DNA from: Hyphomonadaceae bacterium | Lineage (GTDB): Bacteria; Pseudomonadota; Alphaproteobacteria; Caulobacterales; Hyphomonadaceae | Assembly (NCBI GenBank): GCA_024742355.1 | Contig: JANSYM010000002.1 | Span: forward strand, 1-64,000 | Direction: 5' to 3' | Length of the DNA: 64,000 nt | Part shown: piece by piece, positions 10,318-20,439 of the stretch | Layout: every line of letters begins with the position of its first letter | How positions within the stretch are numbered: position 1 is the first letter of the stretch | The notes under the pieces: model-generated | Told to the model about the DNA's origin: nothing | What the model saw: only the letters and a program-made list of their open reading frames with translations | The model's database searches: none | Translations under genes and position numbers: made by a program

Positions 10318-11003
10318 GTTTTCGCCCCATGCCCGTTTTATCGGTGCTGAGTGCGATCAGCCTGGTCATCTTGTTCATGCTGGGATCCTGGCAATATGAT
10401 CGTTACTCCGAGAAGATGGAACGTCCAGAAGCCGTTCAAACCGAAGAACCTGTCCTTGCGATAGAGATCGATCTCGATCGCGATCTTCCCGGCAGTGTTC
10501 AGCAAGTGTACGGCTTCGCAGATAGTGAACCCATTTGGCGGCGGTATGCGCCAGGGCGCGTCAAGGACACCGGAGACCGCGTCCTGGTCATGATAGAAGC
10601 AACGGGCGGCGCAGAACCGGTGGCGGCGCCGCTGTCCACGCTTCAGGCCACTGTGTCATATGAAGGTACGTTGACGCGCAAGGAACGTAACGAAAGCGCG
10701 TTTAATGCGCAGGACAATCCCGACCAGGATCAATGGTATGCTTTGTCGCCAACCCTGATGTGGACAAATCTCGGCCTCGAAGGCACGCCGCTTGTCGCCG
10801 AGCCGGTGATCATGACGGTTAGAAATGCAGCAGATTTGAATCAGTCGCGTCTTACGCCGAACCCTTATGCCTATTCAAAGCCCATCGACCCGCTCCCACC
10901 GGAACGTCATTTTGGTTATGCCTTGACCTGGTGGGGGATGGCATTGGGCCTGATAGGCGTGTATGTGGCGCTGCATCGCGCGCGCGGACGATTGAAGTTC
11001 TAG
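10314..11003 (+). CDS. SURF1 family protein
   Basis: Start MSFRPMPVLSVLSAISLVILFMLGSWQ, C-terminal HFGYALTWWGMALGLIGVY; ATGA overlap with DUF983 gene. Confidence 0.9.
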   Translation: MSFRPMPVLSVLSAISLVILFMLGSWQYDRYSEKMERPEAVQTEEPVLAIEIDLDRDLPGSVQQVYGFADSEPIWRRYAPGRVKDTGDRVLVMIEATGGAEPVAAPLSTLQATVSYEGTLTRKERNESAFNAQDNPDQDQWYALSPTLMWTNLGLEGTPLVAEPVIMTVRNAADLNQSRLTPNPYAYSKPIDPLPPERHFGYALTWWGMALGLIGVYVALHRARGRLKF

Positions 11004-11018
11004 TATAAGGCTTTCGCC

Positions 11019-12407
11019 ATGAAATATGTTTCAACTCGCGGTCATTCAGAGCCGGTTGATTTCGTCGAAGCCTGTCTGACGGGCCTGGCCCCGGACGGCG
11101 GCCTGTATGTGCCAGAAAGCTGGCCACAAATCGCGCCAGCGAAGCCGAATGAATCCTATATCGACGTTGCGACACGGATCCTGAACACTTTCGCGGGTGA
11201 CGCTCTGAGTGATGAGGATGTGCGCGGCCTGTGCGAACGTGCCTATGCCAGCTTCTCGCATCATAGTGTAACGCCGCTGACCCAGTGCGGCCCGAACACG
11301 TTCATGATGGAACTCCACCATGGCCCGACCCTGGCATTCAAGGATGTGGCCATGCAGTTCATCGGGCAGCTCTATGATTTGGTCCTGGGGCGCCGCGGCC
11401 AACGCATGAGCGTCGTCTGCGCGACATCCGGAGACACAGGCGGCGCCGCTGCAGCGGCCTTTGCGGGTGCAGCTTCTGTCGATCTCTACATTCTGCACCC
11501 GCATGAGCGCGTGTCACCAGTGCAGCGCTTGTTCATGACCACGACAGGCGCCTCCAACGTGCACAATCTTGCGGTTGATGGCGATTTTGACGATTGCCAG
11601 TCTTTGGTGAAATCCATGTTCGCGGACAAGGCGTTTGCCGCGGAGGTCAGCCTATCTGGCGTCAATTCAATCAACTGGGCACGGATTGCCGCGCAAACCG
11701 TGTACTATGCCGCCGCACAAGCGGCGATTGGACCGGATCGACCCATTCGATTTGTGGTTCCTAGCGGTAATATGGGCGATGCGTTTGCCGGCTATGTCGC
11801 GGCACGATGTGGTCTTCTATCTGGGTTTGAACTCGTCTGCGCCGTCAATGAAAACAAGACGCTCGCAACGCTCCTGAATGACGGATTGATGCAGCGCGAA
11901 CAGGCGGTGGCGACGCCGAGCCCGGCCATGGATATCTCCGTCCCCAGCAATTTCGAACGCCTGTTTTTCGAAGTCGCCGGGCGTGATGGTGAGACCGTGC
12001 GCCGGACCTATGACCAATATCGTCAATCAGGCTCGGCGATTTTGCCTGATTCCGTTCGTGGACCATTAGGATGTACCGGCTTTAGTTCAGCGGTGATCAA
12101 CAATGGAGACACGCTCGCCGAAATGCGCACATTCAAGCAACTGACTGGCGCGCTCATTTGCCCGCACACGGCCGTCGGAACGGCTGCTGAGCGACGTCTG
12201 CCGCCGTCTGAGGCCACGACAGTTATCTTGTCGACCGCGCATGCCGCAAAGTTCCCCGAGACCGTTCTGGAGGCGACGGGCGATGATGCGCCCCTGCCGA
12301 AGCGGTGTTCAGAACTCAAGGCGCGTGGCGAAGTGTATGAGCGGGTGGCGAACGATCTCAAATTGATCAAGGATCAAATTCGCGGACATATGACCGCTGA
12401 GGCATAA
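11019..12407 (+). CDS. thrC: Threonine synthase
   Basis: MKYVSTRGHSEPVDFVEACLTGLAPDGGLYVPE, HGPTLAFKDVAMQF, CATSGDTGGAA motifs. Confidence 0.97.
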   Translation: MKYVSTRGHSEPVDFVEACLTGLAPDGGLYVPESWPQIAPAKPNESYIDVATRILNTFAGDALSDEDVRGLCERAYASFSHHSVTPLTQCGPNTFMMELHHGPTLAFKDVAMQFIGQLYDLVLGRRGQRMSVVCATSGDTGGAAAAAFAGAASVDLYILHPHERVSPVQRLFMTTTGASNVHNLAVDGDFDDCQSLVKSMFADKAFAAEVSLSGVNSINWARIAAQTVYYAAAQAAIGPDRPIRFVVPSGNMGDAFAGYVAARCGLLSGFELVCAVNENKTLATLLNDGLMQREQAVATPSPAMDISVPSNFERLFFEVAGRDGETVRRTYDQYRQSGSAILPDSVRGPLGCTGFSSAVINNGDTLAEMRTFKQLTGALICPHTAVGTAAERRLPPSEATTVILSTAHAAKFPETVLEATGDDAPLPKRCSELKARGEVYERVANDLKLIKDQIRGHMTAEA

Positions 12408-12410
12408 AGT

Positions 12411-13412
12411 ATGAGCGTACCAATTGGCGAATGGCAGTGGAACAAGAGCACACAGCGACTGACCCTGTCGCTGGTGCCTCCATCGTTGGAGCGGCTGTTG
12501 TCGGGCGATTGGGCGCTGGATGATCTCAGCAATGTGCTCGATGGATTGAGTCGGCAAAGATTGCGCAATGGCCTGGAAACACCTGATGGCGATGTCGCGC
12601 TGGAGCTCGTGACAGCTGAAGGCAGCATTGTGCATCTGGCAGGTGGCGCTGTGGACGATTACTGGTCTCGCGGCGTGATCCTGTCGGTGGGCGAATCGAC
12701 AGGTGCGGCGGAAGATTCAGTCGTCGAGTTGCTTCCCGTTTTTCAACCTATACTCTGTCTGCGCAGCCACCGGGTCGAAGGCTTTGAAGCCCTTGCACGT
12801 TGGGAAGGTGAGAAGGGGGCGCAGACGCCAGTAGGGGATATGCAGGGTCTCGCATCATCGATGCTGATCCATGCCGCTGAATCCCTGGTCGGTTTTCGCA
12901 AGACGGCCCGCAATCCAAATCTGTTCGTCCAGGTCAATATTACCAGCCTGGATCTTGAAGGTGATGAGCTGATTGACCTGATCTCAGCCTTGCAAAGTGG
13001 TCACAAGTTCGCTCCGGGCTCCATTCGCCTCGAACTGACCGAACAGGATGCCTTGCGTGATACGCAGCAGACGCTCAACCGCTTGCACGATCTGAAAGCG
13101 GCAGGGGCCGGGATCGTCCTCGATGATTTTGGATCGGGACATTCTTCTTTCCTCTGGCTCGCCGATCTACCGGCGGACGCGCTGAAAGTCGACGCATCAC
13201 TGATCCAACAATTGGACAACCCCCGCGTCGAAACCATTCTTGAGGCGCTCACGCTTATGGCGCGGCGCCTGGGGATGACCTCGACGGCTGAAGGTGTGGA
13301 AGATGAAGCGATCATGCCCCTCTTGCGCACGCTCGGGTTTGATCACGCACAAGGGTTCGCCCTCGGACGACCGATGTCCGTGAGCAAAGCGGAAGCGTTC
13401 CTAAGCGCCTAG
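12411..13412 (+). CDS. EAL-domain protein (putative c-di-GMP phosphodiesterase) with undefined N-terminal region
   Basis: FEALARW, DDFGSGHSS, LKVDASLI, AEGVED, AQGFALGRP EAL signatures. Confidence 0.9.
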   Translation: MSVPIGEWQWNKSTQRLTLSLVPPSLERLLSGDWALDDLSNVLDGLSRQRLRNGLETPDGDVALELVTAEGSIVHLAGGAVDDYWSRGVILSVGESTGAAEDSVVELLPVFQPILCLRSHRVEGFEALARWEGEKGAQTPVGDMQGLASSMLIHAAESLVGFRKTARNPNLFVQVNITSLDLEGDELIDLISALQSGHKFAPGSIRLELTEQDALRDTQQTLNRLHDLKAAGAGIVLDDFGSGHSSFLWLADLPADALKVDASLIQQLDNPRVETILEALTLMARRLGMTSTAEGVEDEAIMPLLRTLGFDHAQGFALGRPMSVSKAEAFLSA

Positions 13413-14732
13413 ATCGACTTCAAGCGTTGATATCGCGTGGACAAAATTGCTCGGCGCGAGTGAACTTTTCCCAGTCCAGCGTATCTTCGGGAAGCGTTTC
13501 AAAATGTTCTGATATGCGGTTTCGAGCTGCATGATGGCGACGCGCTTGCCGAGGCAGACATGTGGACCATTGCCGAATGCCAGATGCTCATTGGCGTTTT
13601 TCCGCTCGATATCGAACGCATTGGGTGCATCAAATTTTGCCGGGTCGCGATTGGCAGCGGCATAGTACATCACGACCTTGTCACCTTCGCTCAGCGCCTG
13701 ACCGCCGAGCGTGGTCGATTTGGTTACGGTGCGCCGCATGTATGTGACCGGACTGACCATTCGGATGGCTTCATGAACGAAGTTTGGGAACAGGGCGGGA
13801 TTGGCAATCAGTTTCGCGCGTTGTTCCATATGGTCCGTGATCAGTTTCATCGTCCCGGATAGCGAGTTGCGGGTTGTGTCATTGCCGGCAAAGACGATGA
13901 GCAACCAGGAGCCATCCAGGAATTCATCCGAAAGCAGCTCGCCGTCAATTTCCGCGTTGGCAATGGCGCTCAGCAAGTCCTTGCGGGGATTCTTGCGGCG
14001 CTCGAGCAATTGATGGCGTCCATAATCAAACAGCGCCTGGATCTCATTCATGAATTCCATGATCTGTTCAGGTGATAGGTTTCCGAGGCCTTCCTGTTGG
14101 GCCTGGTACTGCGCATTCTCCAGATAATGCATCCAGTGCACGAGCTTGGGGCGGTCTTCTTCAGGAACTCCGAGAATCTCGCACAGGGTGAACAACGGAA
14201 GTTCCGCAGAGAAAGATTCGACCATATCGACGACGGGTCCCTTGCGTTCCATGCCGTCGAGCAGCTCGTTGACCTTTGCGTCTACTTTTTTTCGAAGCTC
14301 CGCGACATAGTCGGGTCGAAACCAGGCCATATGCTCCATGCGCAAAGGTGTATGGTGCGGTCGATCCAGGTTGATCAGCGAGTTGAGCGATGATGAGTGA
14401 AGGAGGGGGTGGCGCGGCACTTCCGGCAAGCCATAGGACATCAGGATGCCGCCGCGCTGCGATGAATAAGTTACGGGGTCGAGTTCAACCTGTTTGATCA
14501 GATCATACTCAGTCAGCGCCCAGAACCCACGACCATATTCTTCCGGATGCCACATGATCGGCGCTTCACGGCGCATCTGATCGAATGCATCGAACGTGTA
14601 GCCATTATTGCTGGAAAAGACATCTGGTTCGTTTAGCTGAACCGGGGGTGTCAGCGCATGGATCGGAGGGTTCGACGGCGGCGCCGATGGTGTCTCTTGT
14701 TGATAGGTGTCGGTAACGTTCTGAAAGCCCAT
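13401..14732 (-). CDS. Cytochrome P450
   Basis: Heme motif FGNGPHVCLGKRVA, I-helix FAGNDTTRN, EAIRM. Confidence 0.95.
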   Translation of the reverse strand: MGFQNVTDTYQQETPSAPPSNPPIHALTPPVQLNEPDVFSSNNGYTFDAFDQMRREAPIMWHPEEYGRGFWALTEYDLIKQVELDPVTYSSQRGGILMSYGLPEVPRHPLLHSSSLNSLINLDRPHHTPLRMEHMAWFRPDYVAELRKKVDAKVNELLDGMERKGPVVDMVESFSAELPLFTLCEILGVPEEDRPKLVHWMHYLENAQYQAQQEGLGNLSPEQIMEFMNEIQALFDYGRHQLLERRKNPRKDLLSAIANAEIDGELLSDEFLDGSWLLIVFAGNDTTRNSLSGTMKLITDHMEQRAKLIANPALFPNFVHEAIRMVSPVTYMRRTVTKSTTLGGQALSEGDKVVMYYAAANRDPAKFDAPNAFDIERKNANEHLAFGNGPHVCLGKRVAIMQLETAYQNILKRFPKIRWTGKSSLAPSNFVHAISTLEVDLGA

Positions 14733-14761
14733 AAGACAACTCCTTTGTACCAGAGACTAGC

Positions 14762-15652
14762 TCACCGCTTGCGCCCGTGAACCCGTGCCCCTGCGCGAGG
14801 TTTTCTGCGTTCGCGAGTGGGTGGTTTTTCTTCGGACGGTAACAGGTGCGCTGGAATTTGGTCGGCCAATGCTGCGCGTAACCGCTCGCCTGAGATCTCT
14901 TCCACTGCGCCAGGGCGAAGCTCTGCCAGTTCGAACGGACCATACTGCGTCCGGATCAAGCGGTTGACCTGCAAGCCCAAATGCTCAAGCGCTTTTCGCA
15001 CTTCGCGGTTCTTGCCTTCGCTCAGGCGCACATTGATCCAATTATTCGACCCGGTCTCGCGCTCGAGTTCGGCTTCGATAGATGTGTACCGCGTGCCATC
15101 ATCGAGCGTGATGCCGCCCTTCAAGGTATCAAGCTCGGCCTGCGTGATCTTGCCATGTGCCCGAGCCCGATAGTGGCGAATGAAGCCAGTCTTTGGCAGT
15201 TCCATGGCCCGTGCGAGGCCGCCATCATTCGTCAGAAGCAGAATGCCTTCAGTCGTCAGATCCAGGCGTCCAATTGTAATCGTGCGCGGGAGCGATTTCG
15301 GCAATTCCTCGAATATTGTCCGGCGCCCCTCAGGATCGGACGTCGTTGTGATCAGACCCGAAGGTTTGTGATAGCGCCAGACGCGCGTCTGCTCATGCGC
15401 TTTGACGGGCTTGCCGTTCACGCGAATATCTTCGCGGCCGGTGACCTTGAAGGCAGGCGTGGTGAGCTTGCGACCATTGATGCGCACTTCGCCGCGTTCG
15501 ATCATGGCTTCGGCTTCGCGGCGCGATGCGATGCCCGCACGGGCGAGGTATTTTGCGATCCGTTCGCCATCCTGCCAGTCGCGGTCAGGGTTGGAATTTC
15601 GTCGGTTGGGACGTTTCTTGCGATTTCGGTTCGTCTCACGACGGTCCGCCAT
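14762..15652 (-). CDS. rRNA pseudouridine synthase (RluB/RsuA-like)
   Basis: S4 domain (ERIAKYLARAGIASRREAEAMI) and GRLDLTTEGILLLTNDG active-site motif; basic tails. Confidence 0.93.
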   Translation of the reverse strand: MADRRETNRNRKKRPNRRNSNPDRDWQDGERIAKYLARAGIASRREAEAMIERGEVRINGRKLTTPAFKVTGREDIRVNGKPVKAHEQTRVWRYHKPSGLITTTSDPEGRRTIFEELPKSLPRTITIGRLDLTTEGILLLTNDGGLARAMELPKTGFIRHYRARAHGKITQAELDTLKGGITLDDGTRYTSIEAELERETGSNNWINVRLSEGKNREVRKALEHLGLQVNRLIRTQYGPFELAELRPGAVEEISGERLRAALADQIPAHLLPSEEKPPTRERRKPRAGARVHGRKR

Positions 15653-15661
15653 ATGGAGCTC

Positions 15662-16081
15662 CTATCCGGATGAAAGTCCGAAGACCGGGGCTAGAATGGC
15701 AAATCCGAGCGCCAGTTCCAAGGGGATCCACACAGGGATCAGACCTTTTTCTCGATTTTCCTTGGTATCCAGTAGCAGCGATAACAGACGCCCGCACCCG
15801 GCGCCGATCCATCCCATGGCAACCGGGAACAGCGCAAACACCTTGTATTGCAGCCCGAGTTCGCCCTGAAGCAGGATGATCAAAACGGTCAGGTGTATGA
15901 GCAGTAGCAGGCCGCCATAGGTTGCACGGAACTCCGAGAATCCACCGGGCTTGTCCGGATCGGGATCGGCGACGAGGCGAACAACACCTGCAGCCCATTT
16001 CGGCACAAACAGGGCACCAAGGCCGAGCGCAGCGCAAAACCCAAGCGCGACGATGGCTATGAGATCTAGAATAGGGGGCAT
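15662..16081 (-). CDS. Small multi-TM membrane protein of unknown function
   Basis: Start MPPILDLIAIVALGFCAALGLGALFVPKWAAGVVRL; about four hydrophobic segments, 139 aa. Confidence 0.7.
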   Translation of the reverse strand: MPPILDLIAIVALGFCAALGLGALFVPKWAAGVVRLVADPDPDKPGGFSEFRATYGGLLLLIHLTVLIILLQGELGLQYKVFALFPVAMGWIGAGCGRLLSLLLDTKENREKGLIPVWIPLELALGFAILAPVFGLSSG

Positions 16082-16143
16082 GCTGCACCTTTGAGTCTCT
16101 TGGAACACAGGAGAATAGGGCGCGACCGCGGGATGAACAGACC

Positions 16144-17103
16144 TTATGTGATGCCGGCGCTCTTCCAGGCGTCTTTTGGCCAACGGCGATGTTGCCAGAA
16201 CCATTGCCCGGGATTGGCTCGAACTTCCTCTTCCACAAAGGCTGTGATGCGTTTCACGCTGGCAATCAGGTCGGCTTCAGAATTGCCCGTGATTTCAGGC
16301 GTGAAGGGGGTGTGAACCGTAACCTTGAATCGCGCCGGCCCGGTGCGGCGGGTCGACATAGGCACAATCGGCACACCATATTTCAACGCCAGGCGAGAAG
16401 GACCCTGGGCCGTCATGGCATTGTGTCCGAAGAATGGGATGGCCAGCCCTTCATTGAATTTCTGATCATTCATCAAAGCGACGACGCGACCTGCGCTGAG
16501 CGCCCGCATGAGTTCGCGCGTGCCCGCGCCCTTCGGGGCGAGGACACCGATCCCGTAATCATGGCGAACCTGATTGAGGCGCCGATCAATGTACGGATTG
16601 TTGAGAGCGCGATAGGTGATCAGACAATCAACCGGGCGCCGGCAGATAGCGGCGCCAAGGACTTCCCAATTCGCGAAATGACCTGAAACGATGACCGCAC
16701 CGCGGTCAGAGGCCTCGATCGCATCCAGGTGTTCGGCGCCAATGACTTCGACGCGATCGCCATCATAGGGATCAATTTTTGGCAGGTGCGGAAGCTCTCC
16801 TGCCGTGCGACCAACACTTTCCCAGGCTTGTCTGGCAATCTGCTCGCGCTCTTCCTCTCCCATGTCTGGAAAGGCGAGCTGCAAGTTTCGATGTACGGTT
16901 TTGTGTTGCGAAAGAACGGGACCCAGCGATCTGAACAACCAGCCGAGAAAATTCGAAGCGCGATCTGGCCCAAGCGCTTTCATTGGCCACCAATAAATGA
17001 CATCCCATGCAATCGCCTCCAGGCGCCAGGTCAGGCGCTGCCAGAACGTCGAGCGATTGTCGATGTCTTTCGGTCGAATGTATTGCTGCGCAGCTTTAGT
17101 CAT
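16144..17103 (-). CDS. Lysophospholipid/lauroyl acyltransferase family protein (LpxL/HtrB-like)
   Basis: SGHFANWEVLGAAI (H-x4-D/E-type), DQKFNEGLAIPFFG, adjacent to lpxK and waaA. Confidence 0.93.
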   Translation of the reverse strand: MTKAAQQYIRPKDIDNRSTFWQRLTWRLEAIAWDVIYWWPMKALGPDRASNFLGWLFRSLGPVLSQHKTVHRNLQLAFPDMGEEEREQIARQAWESVGRTAGELPHLPKIDPYDGDRVEVIGAEHLDAIEASDRGAVIVSGHFANWEVLGAAICRRPVDCLITYRALNNPYIDRRLNQVRHDYGIGVLAPKGAGTRELMRALSAGRVVALMNDQKFNEGLAIPFFGHNAMTAQGPSRLALKYGVPIVPMSTRRTGPARFKVTVHTPFTPEITGNSEADLIASVKRITAFVEEEVRANPGQWFWQHRRWPKDAWKSAGIT

Positions 17104-18097
17104 CGCGGCCGGGTTTGATCACATTTTCCAGCATTTTGTCGAGGTCTGCCCTGCGGTCGAAGATCACTTCTACCGGGAGCGATAGAATACCCGTTTGCTG
17201 CGCCGCCGACAATCGCACTAGGTCTTTGTCCGTTGTGATCAAGGTTGCGCCATAGTCGCCTGCGAGGCGGCGAAGGTAGTTCAGATCGCCATCGGTGAAT
17301 TTGTGATGATCCGGAAAAGGCACCGCATCTCGAACGTCCGCGCCCATCGCTTTGAGTGTATCAAAGAACTTTTCCGGGCGCCCGATTCCAGCGAATGCGA
17401 CGTAGGGGAGTTCGGACGGTTTGGATTGCGCGGCAAGCACAGCGCTGAACACAGGCAAATTGCTCTCCTCGACTTCAGCGGGGGGCTGACCATAACCCAT
17501 GACGATGATCGCGTCTGCGCGCGCTAATCCTTCCGCGATGGGCTCTCGTAGCGGACCCTTTGGGATGACATGTCCATTTCCAAATCCTGCGGCTGCATCG
17601 ACCACAATAAGTGACAGGTCCTTGTGCAATCCGGGGTTTTGATGGCCGTCATCCATGATGATAATATCGACCCCATCATTCGACATGTCCTGTCCAGTGG
17701 CGGCACGATCTGCGCCAATCCAGGACTCACCTGACTTGGCGAGCATGATTGGCTCATCCCCGACATCCTCGGATGTGTGCACGTCCGGATCGACCTTGAG
17801 CGGTCCTTTCAGCTTGCCTTTGTAGCCGCGGCTGAGTGTTGCGACCCGCAAGTCGGTTGTGGCTTCGAAATGGGCGCGCAGCGCTGCCACAATGGGGCTC
17901 TTGCCGACGCCTCCAGCGGTCAGATTTCCCACGCAGATCACGGTCGGTCGCACCTTTAGTGGCGTCGCTCGCGCGATCCGTCGATGCGTCGCCTCGGCAT
18001 AGAGCCAGGAGAACGGCGTGAGCATGAAGCGCAAGAGGGGGGCAGCTTCGCGTGAGCGAGGATCAACATCACGGGCCCAGAATCGGGGTTCTCTCAT
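17096..18097 (-). CDS. lpxK: Tetraacyldisaccharide 4'-kinase
   Basis: VGNLTAGGVGKSPIVAAL P-loop, DDGHQN motif. Confidence 0.96.
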   Translation of the reverse strand: MREPRFWARDVDPRSREAAPLLRFMLTPFSWLYAEATHRRIARATPLKVRPTVICVGNLTAGGVGKSPIVAALRAHFEATTDLRVATLSRGYKGKLKGPLKVDPDVHTSEDVGDEPIMLAKSGESWIGADRAATGQDMSNDGVDIIIMDDGHQNPGLHKDLSLIVVDAAAGFGNGHVIPKGPLREPIAEGLARADAIIVMGYGQPPAEVEESNLPVFSAVLAAQSKPSELPYVAFAGIGRPEKFFDTLKAMGADVRDAVPFPDHHKFTDGDLNYLRRLAGDYGATLITTDKDLVRLSAAQQTGILSLPVEVIFDRRADLDKMLENVIKPGRDD

Positions 18098-19374
18098 CCG
18101 CTTATTCCAGCACGCTTCTGTAACGGTTTTAGGAGTTGCAGCGTCTTCGCCATAGGACCCAATGCGTCAGCTTCCAATATTTCCGTCAATTCAGCAGAAA
18201 CGGGCGGCGCTGGAAAGGCTTCTGCGAGCGCCTCGGCATCGTCGACAATGGCAAATCCTTGATGTTCGATCAGCCGATTTGTCAGATCGTTGAAGTTAAA
18301 CAGGCTGGGACCGGTCACGATCGGCTTGTCGAGGCGCAAGGCTTCCAACGGATTATGTCCACCCACGCCCGGTGCGTGTCCGCCACCGAGATAGACAGTG
18401 TCTGCCAGGCGATACCACAAACCCATCTCGCCCATTGTGTCGGCCAACAGTATATTCGTGGTAGGCGTTATTTGATCTCCCTCAGACCGGCGGGCGATGG
18501 CATATTTGGTACACGATAGGAGAGCATCGACTTCGTCCCCTCGTTCGGGATGGCGTGGGGCCAGGATCAGGAACGTATCGGCGGGAAGGCGCATGTACGC
18601 GTCGAGGACAAGAGCTTCTTCGCCGGCATGGGTGGATGCGGCGAGCAAGACCTTTCGCGGGCCGATGGCTGTTTCAAGATCTGGCAATTGCTGATCGTCA
18701 AAGCTCGGTGCGGGTAATGCCGATTTCAGATTACCCGGATTGTCGACGGCGCGTTCCGACAAAGCTTCGAGGCCGGTTTTTGTTTGAACATCGGCCGCGA
18801 CTATGATGTCGAAGCAATTGAACACCCGCCGCGCGGTTTTGCGCCATCGCATCCAGCCCTTGATACTGTTGTCCGTCATGCGCGCATTGATCAACGCGCA
18901 CGGAACCAGATTTGCGTGCAATTGCAGCATCAGGTTTGGCCAGATCTCGCCTTCGGCGAAGATTGCAAGATCAGGTCTCCAGTGTGCGACAAATCTCCTC
19001 GCGCCACTTGGGGAGTCAAAGGGCGCCATTTGTTGGATGCCGCGAACGGCTTCTAAGTCGATATCCGCCTTGAACGCATTGGTGATCAAGGTCGCCGCAG
19101 TCCGGGTCTGACACGTCATCAAGACCGTGGCATCGTGTAATCCCTCACGAGTGAAACGACGTACAAGTTCGAGCAAAATCTGGCTTTCACCCACGCTCGC
19201 CGCGTGCAGCCAGATCAGCTTTCCGTCTGGGCGTTCTGGCAAGCCTCGGGCGCGCCGCTCGTTCAGTCGATCGGCAGCTTCCTTTCCGGATTTGACCCGG
19301 CCACGAAGGAAAACGCCCAGAAAGGGCGTCAATAGAAGCGTCAATGTCTTGTATAGATACAGGCCAAGCGTCAT
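18094..19374 (-). CDS. waaA: 3-deoxy-D-manno-octulosonic acid transferase
   Basis: LIWLHAASVGES, TCQTRTAATL, FAEGEIWPNLM, GGGHAPGVGGHNPLEAL motifs. Confidence 0.96.
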   Translation of the reverse strand: MTLGLYLYKTLTLLLTPFLGVFLRGRVKSGKEAADRLNERRARGLPERPDGKLIWLHAASVGESQILLELVRRFTREGLHDATVLMTCQTRTAATLITNAFKADIDLEAVRGIQQMAPFDSPSGARRFVAHWRPDLAIFAEGEIWPNLMLQLHANLVPCALINARMTDNSIKGWMRWRKTARRVFNCFDIIVAADVQTKTGLEALSERAVDNPGNLKSALPAPSFDDQQLPDLETAIGPRKVLLAASTHAGEEALVLDAYMRLPADTFLILAPRHPERGDEVDALLSCTKYAIARRSEGDQITPTTNILLADTMGEMGLWYRLADTVYLGGGHAPGVGGHNPLEALRLDKPIVTGPSLFNFNDLTNRLIEHQGFAIVDDAEALAEAFPAPPVSAELTEILEADALGPMAKTLQLLKPLQKRAGISG

Positions 19375-19419
19375 CGCGACCTTATAGACAGATTGGCGGG
19401 CATTCGCCCACCACTAGTC

Positions 19420-19566
19420 TCAGCCAATAAACGCGATGGCGCTGCTGTTTGGTGCAATAGAACCGGACTCTTCTTTGTCGTCTGCGTCCGGTGCGAGCGA
19501 GAAGCCCATCCAGGCGAGCAGGACGGCAATGGTGAAGTTCCGAACAGCGATCAAGATGCCAACCAT
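19420..19566 (-). CDS. Small putative single-TM protein, 48 aa
   Basis: Hand translation of the minus strand: MVGILIAVRNFTIAVLLAWMGFSLAPDADDKEESGSIAPNSSAIAFIG*; TAGGGG-like RBS upstream; below the ORF-track length cut-off. Confidence 0.5.
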   Translation of the reverse strand: MVGILIAVRNFTIAVLLAWMGFSLAPDADDKEESGSIAPNSSAIAFIG

Positions 19567-19677
19567 GACAAACCCCTACAAATTATCGAATATCATTAAA
19601 CCAGAATCGTCTTAACGAAAAGAGGCTAGAGCAGATAAAATTGCCAAACTGGATCGCTTAGATAAGGGCAGCTGACC

Positions 19678-20055
19678 ATGCAGATAGAAATTGATCATTT
19701 GCTCAAAATGACTGGAGGGGATGCAAACCTTGCGGATGAAGTCCTCGAGATATTTCGAAACCAGGCGGAAACCTGGGGGCGCATGTTGTCCGCGGATCTA
19801 GACCAGACCGAATGGGCAGACGCGGCCCACGCGCTGAAGGGAGCGGCGTTGAGCATTGGCGCTGCTGAATTCGCTGAATCCTGTGCGAAGGTCGAAACAC
19901 GGGGCAGGGCAGAAGAGCGGGCGTCCAGAGTCGAAGCTGCGGCGCTCTTATCCGCGCTCAAGGACGATCTGGTGCACGTGATTGAGGCGTGCGCTCGGGC
20001 GAGCTACGAATTATCCAAACCCGGCTTGAGTCGATCGAAGGATTCGAATTCATAG
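19678..20055 (+). CDS. Histidine phosphotransfer (Hpt) domain protein
   Basis: DWADAAHALKGAALSIGAAEFAESC-type Hpt helix (WADAAHALKGAALSIGA). Confidence 0.82.
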   Translation: MQIEIDHLLKMTGGDANLADEVLEIFRNQAETWGRMLSADLDQTEWADAAHALKGAALSIGAAEFAESCAKVETRGRAEERASRVEAAALLSALKDDLVHVIEACARASYELSKPGLSRSKDSNS

Positions 20056-20378
20056 GCGATGCAACGGTCTATGAGAGTTCGCCAAACGGGCTCAGCGATG
20101 GCGGGTGACAGTCCCTGACGCTCTGCTTCCGCTTTCACCTTGCTGACGACATCTTCAATTCGAGGACGGTCGAGCACGGCTTTCCGGTTGCCTTTTATGC
20201 GAGCGGCGGCGTCCATGAAAGATTGCCGTTCCTCGAGCAGGCTCACCAGAATACGATCAATGCGATCCACTTCATGGCGAACGTCGGCCATGGTTTCAGC
20301 TGTTTCAGCCGTGTGGTGCTGCTGATCAGATTTATCGATGGACTTCAACATCGCTTTCGACCTTTGTTTCTGACCCAT
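20004..20378 (-). CDS. Chorismate mutase (AroQ-type)
   Basis: VRHEVDRIDRILVSLLEERQSFMDAAARIKG...AVLDRPRIEDVVSKVKAEAERQGLSPAIAEPVWRTLIDRCIAYE; exact start uncertain (20378 or 20351). Confidence 0.88.
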   Translation of the reverse strand: MGQKQRSKAMLKSIDKSDQQHHTAETAETMADVRHEVDRIDRILVSLLEERQSFMDAAARIKGNRKAVLDRPRIEDVVSKVKAEAERQGLSPAIAEPVWRTLIDRCIAYEFESFDRLKPGLDNS

Positions 20379-20439
20379 ATCTAAGATCTTCCCCGACAAA
20401 AGCGATGCGGTGCGGCGCCGCGGCATCTTTCGCTCAAAA

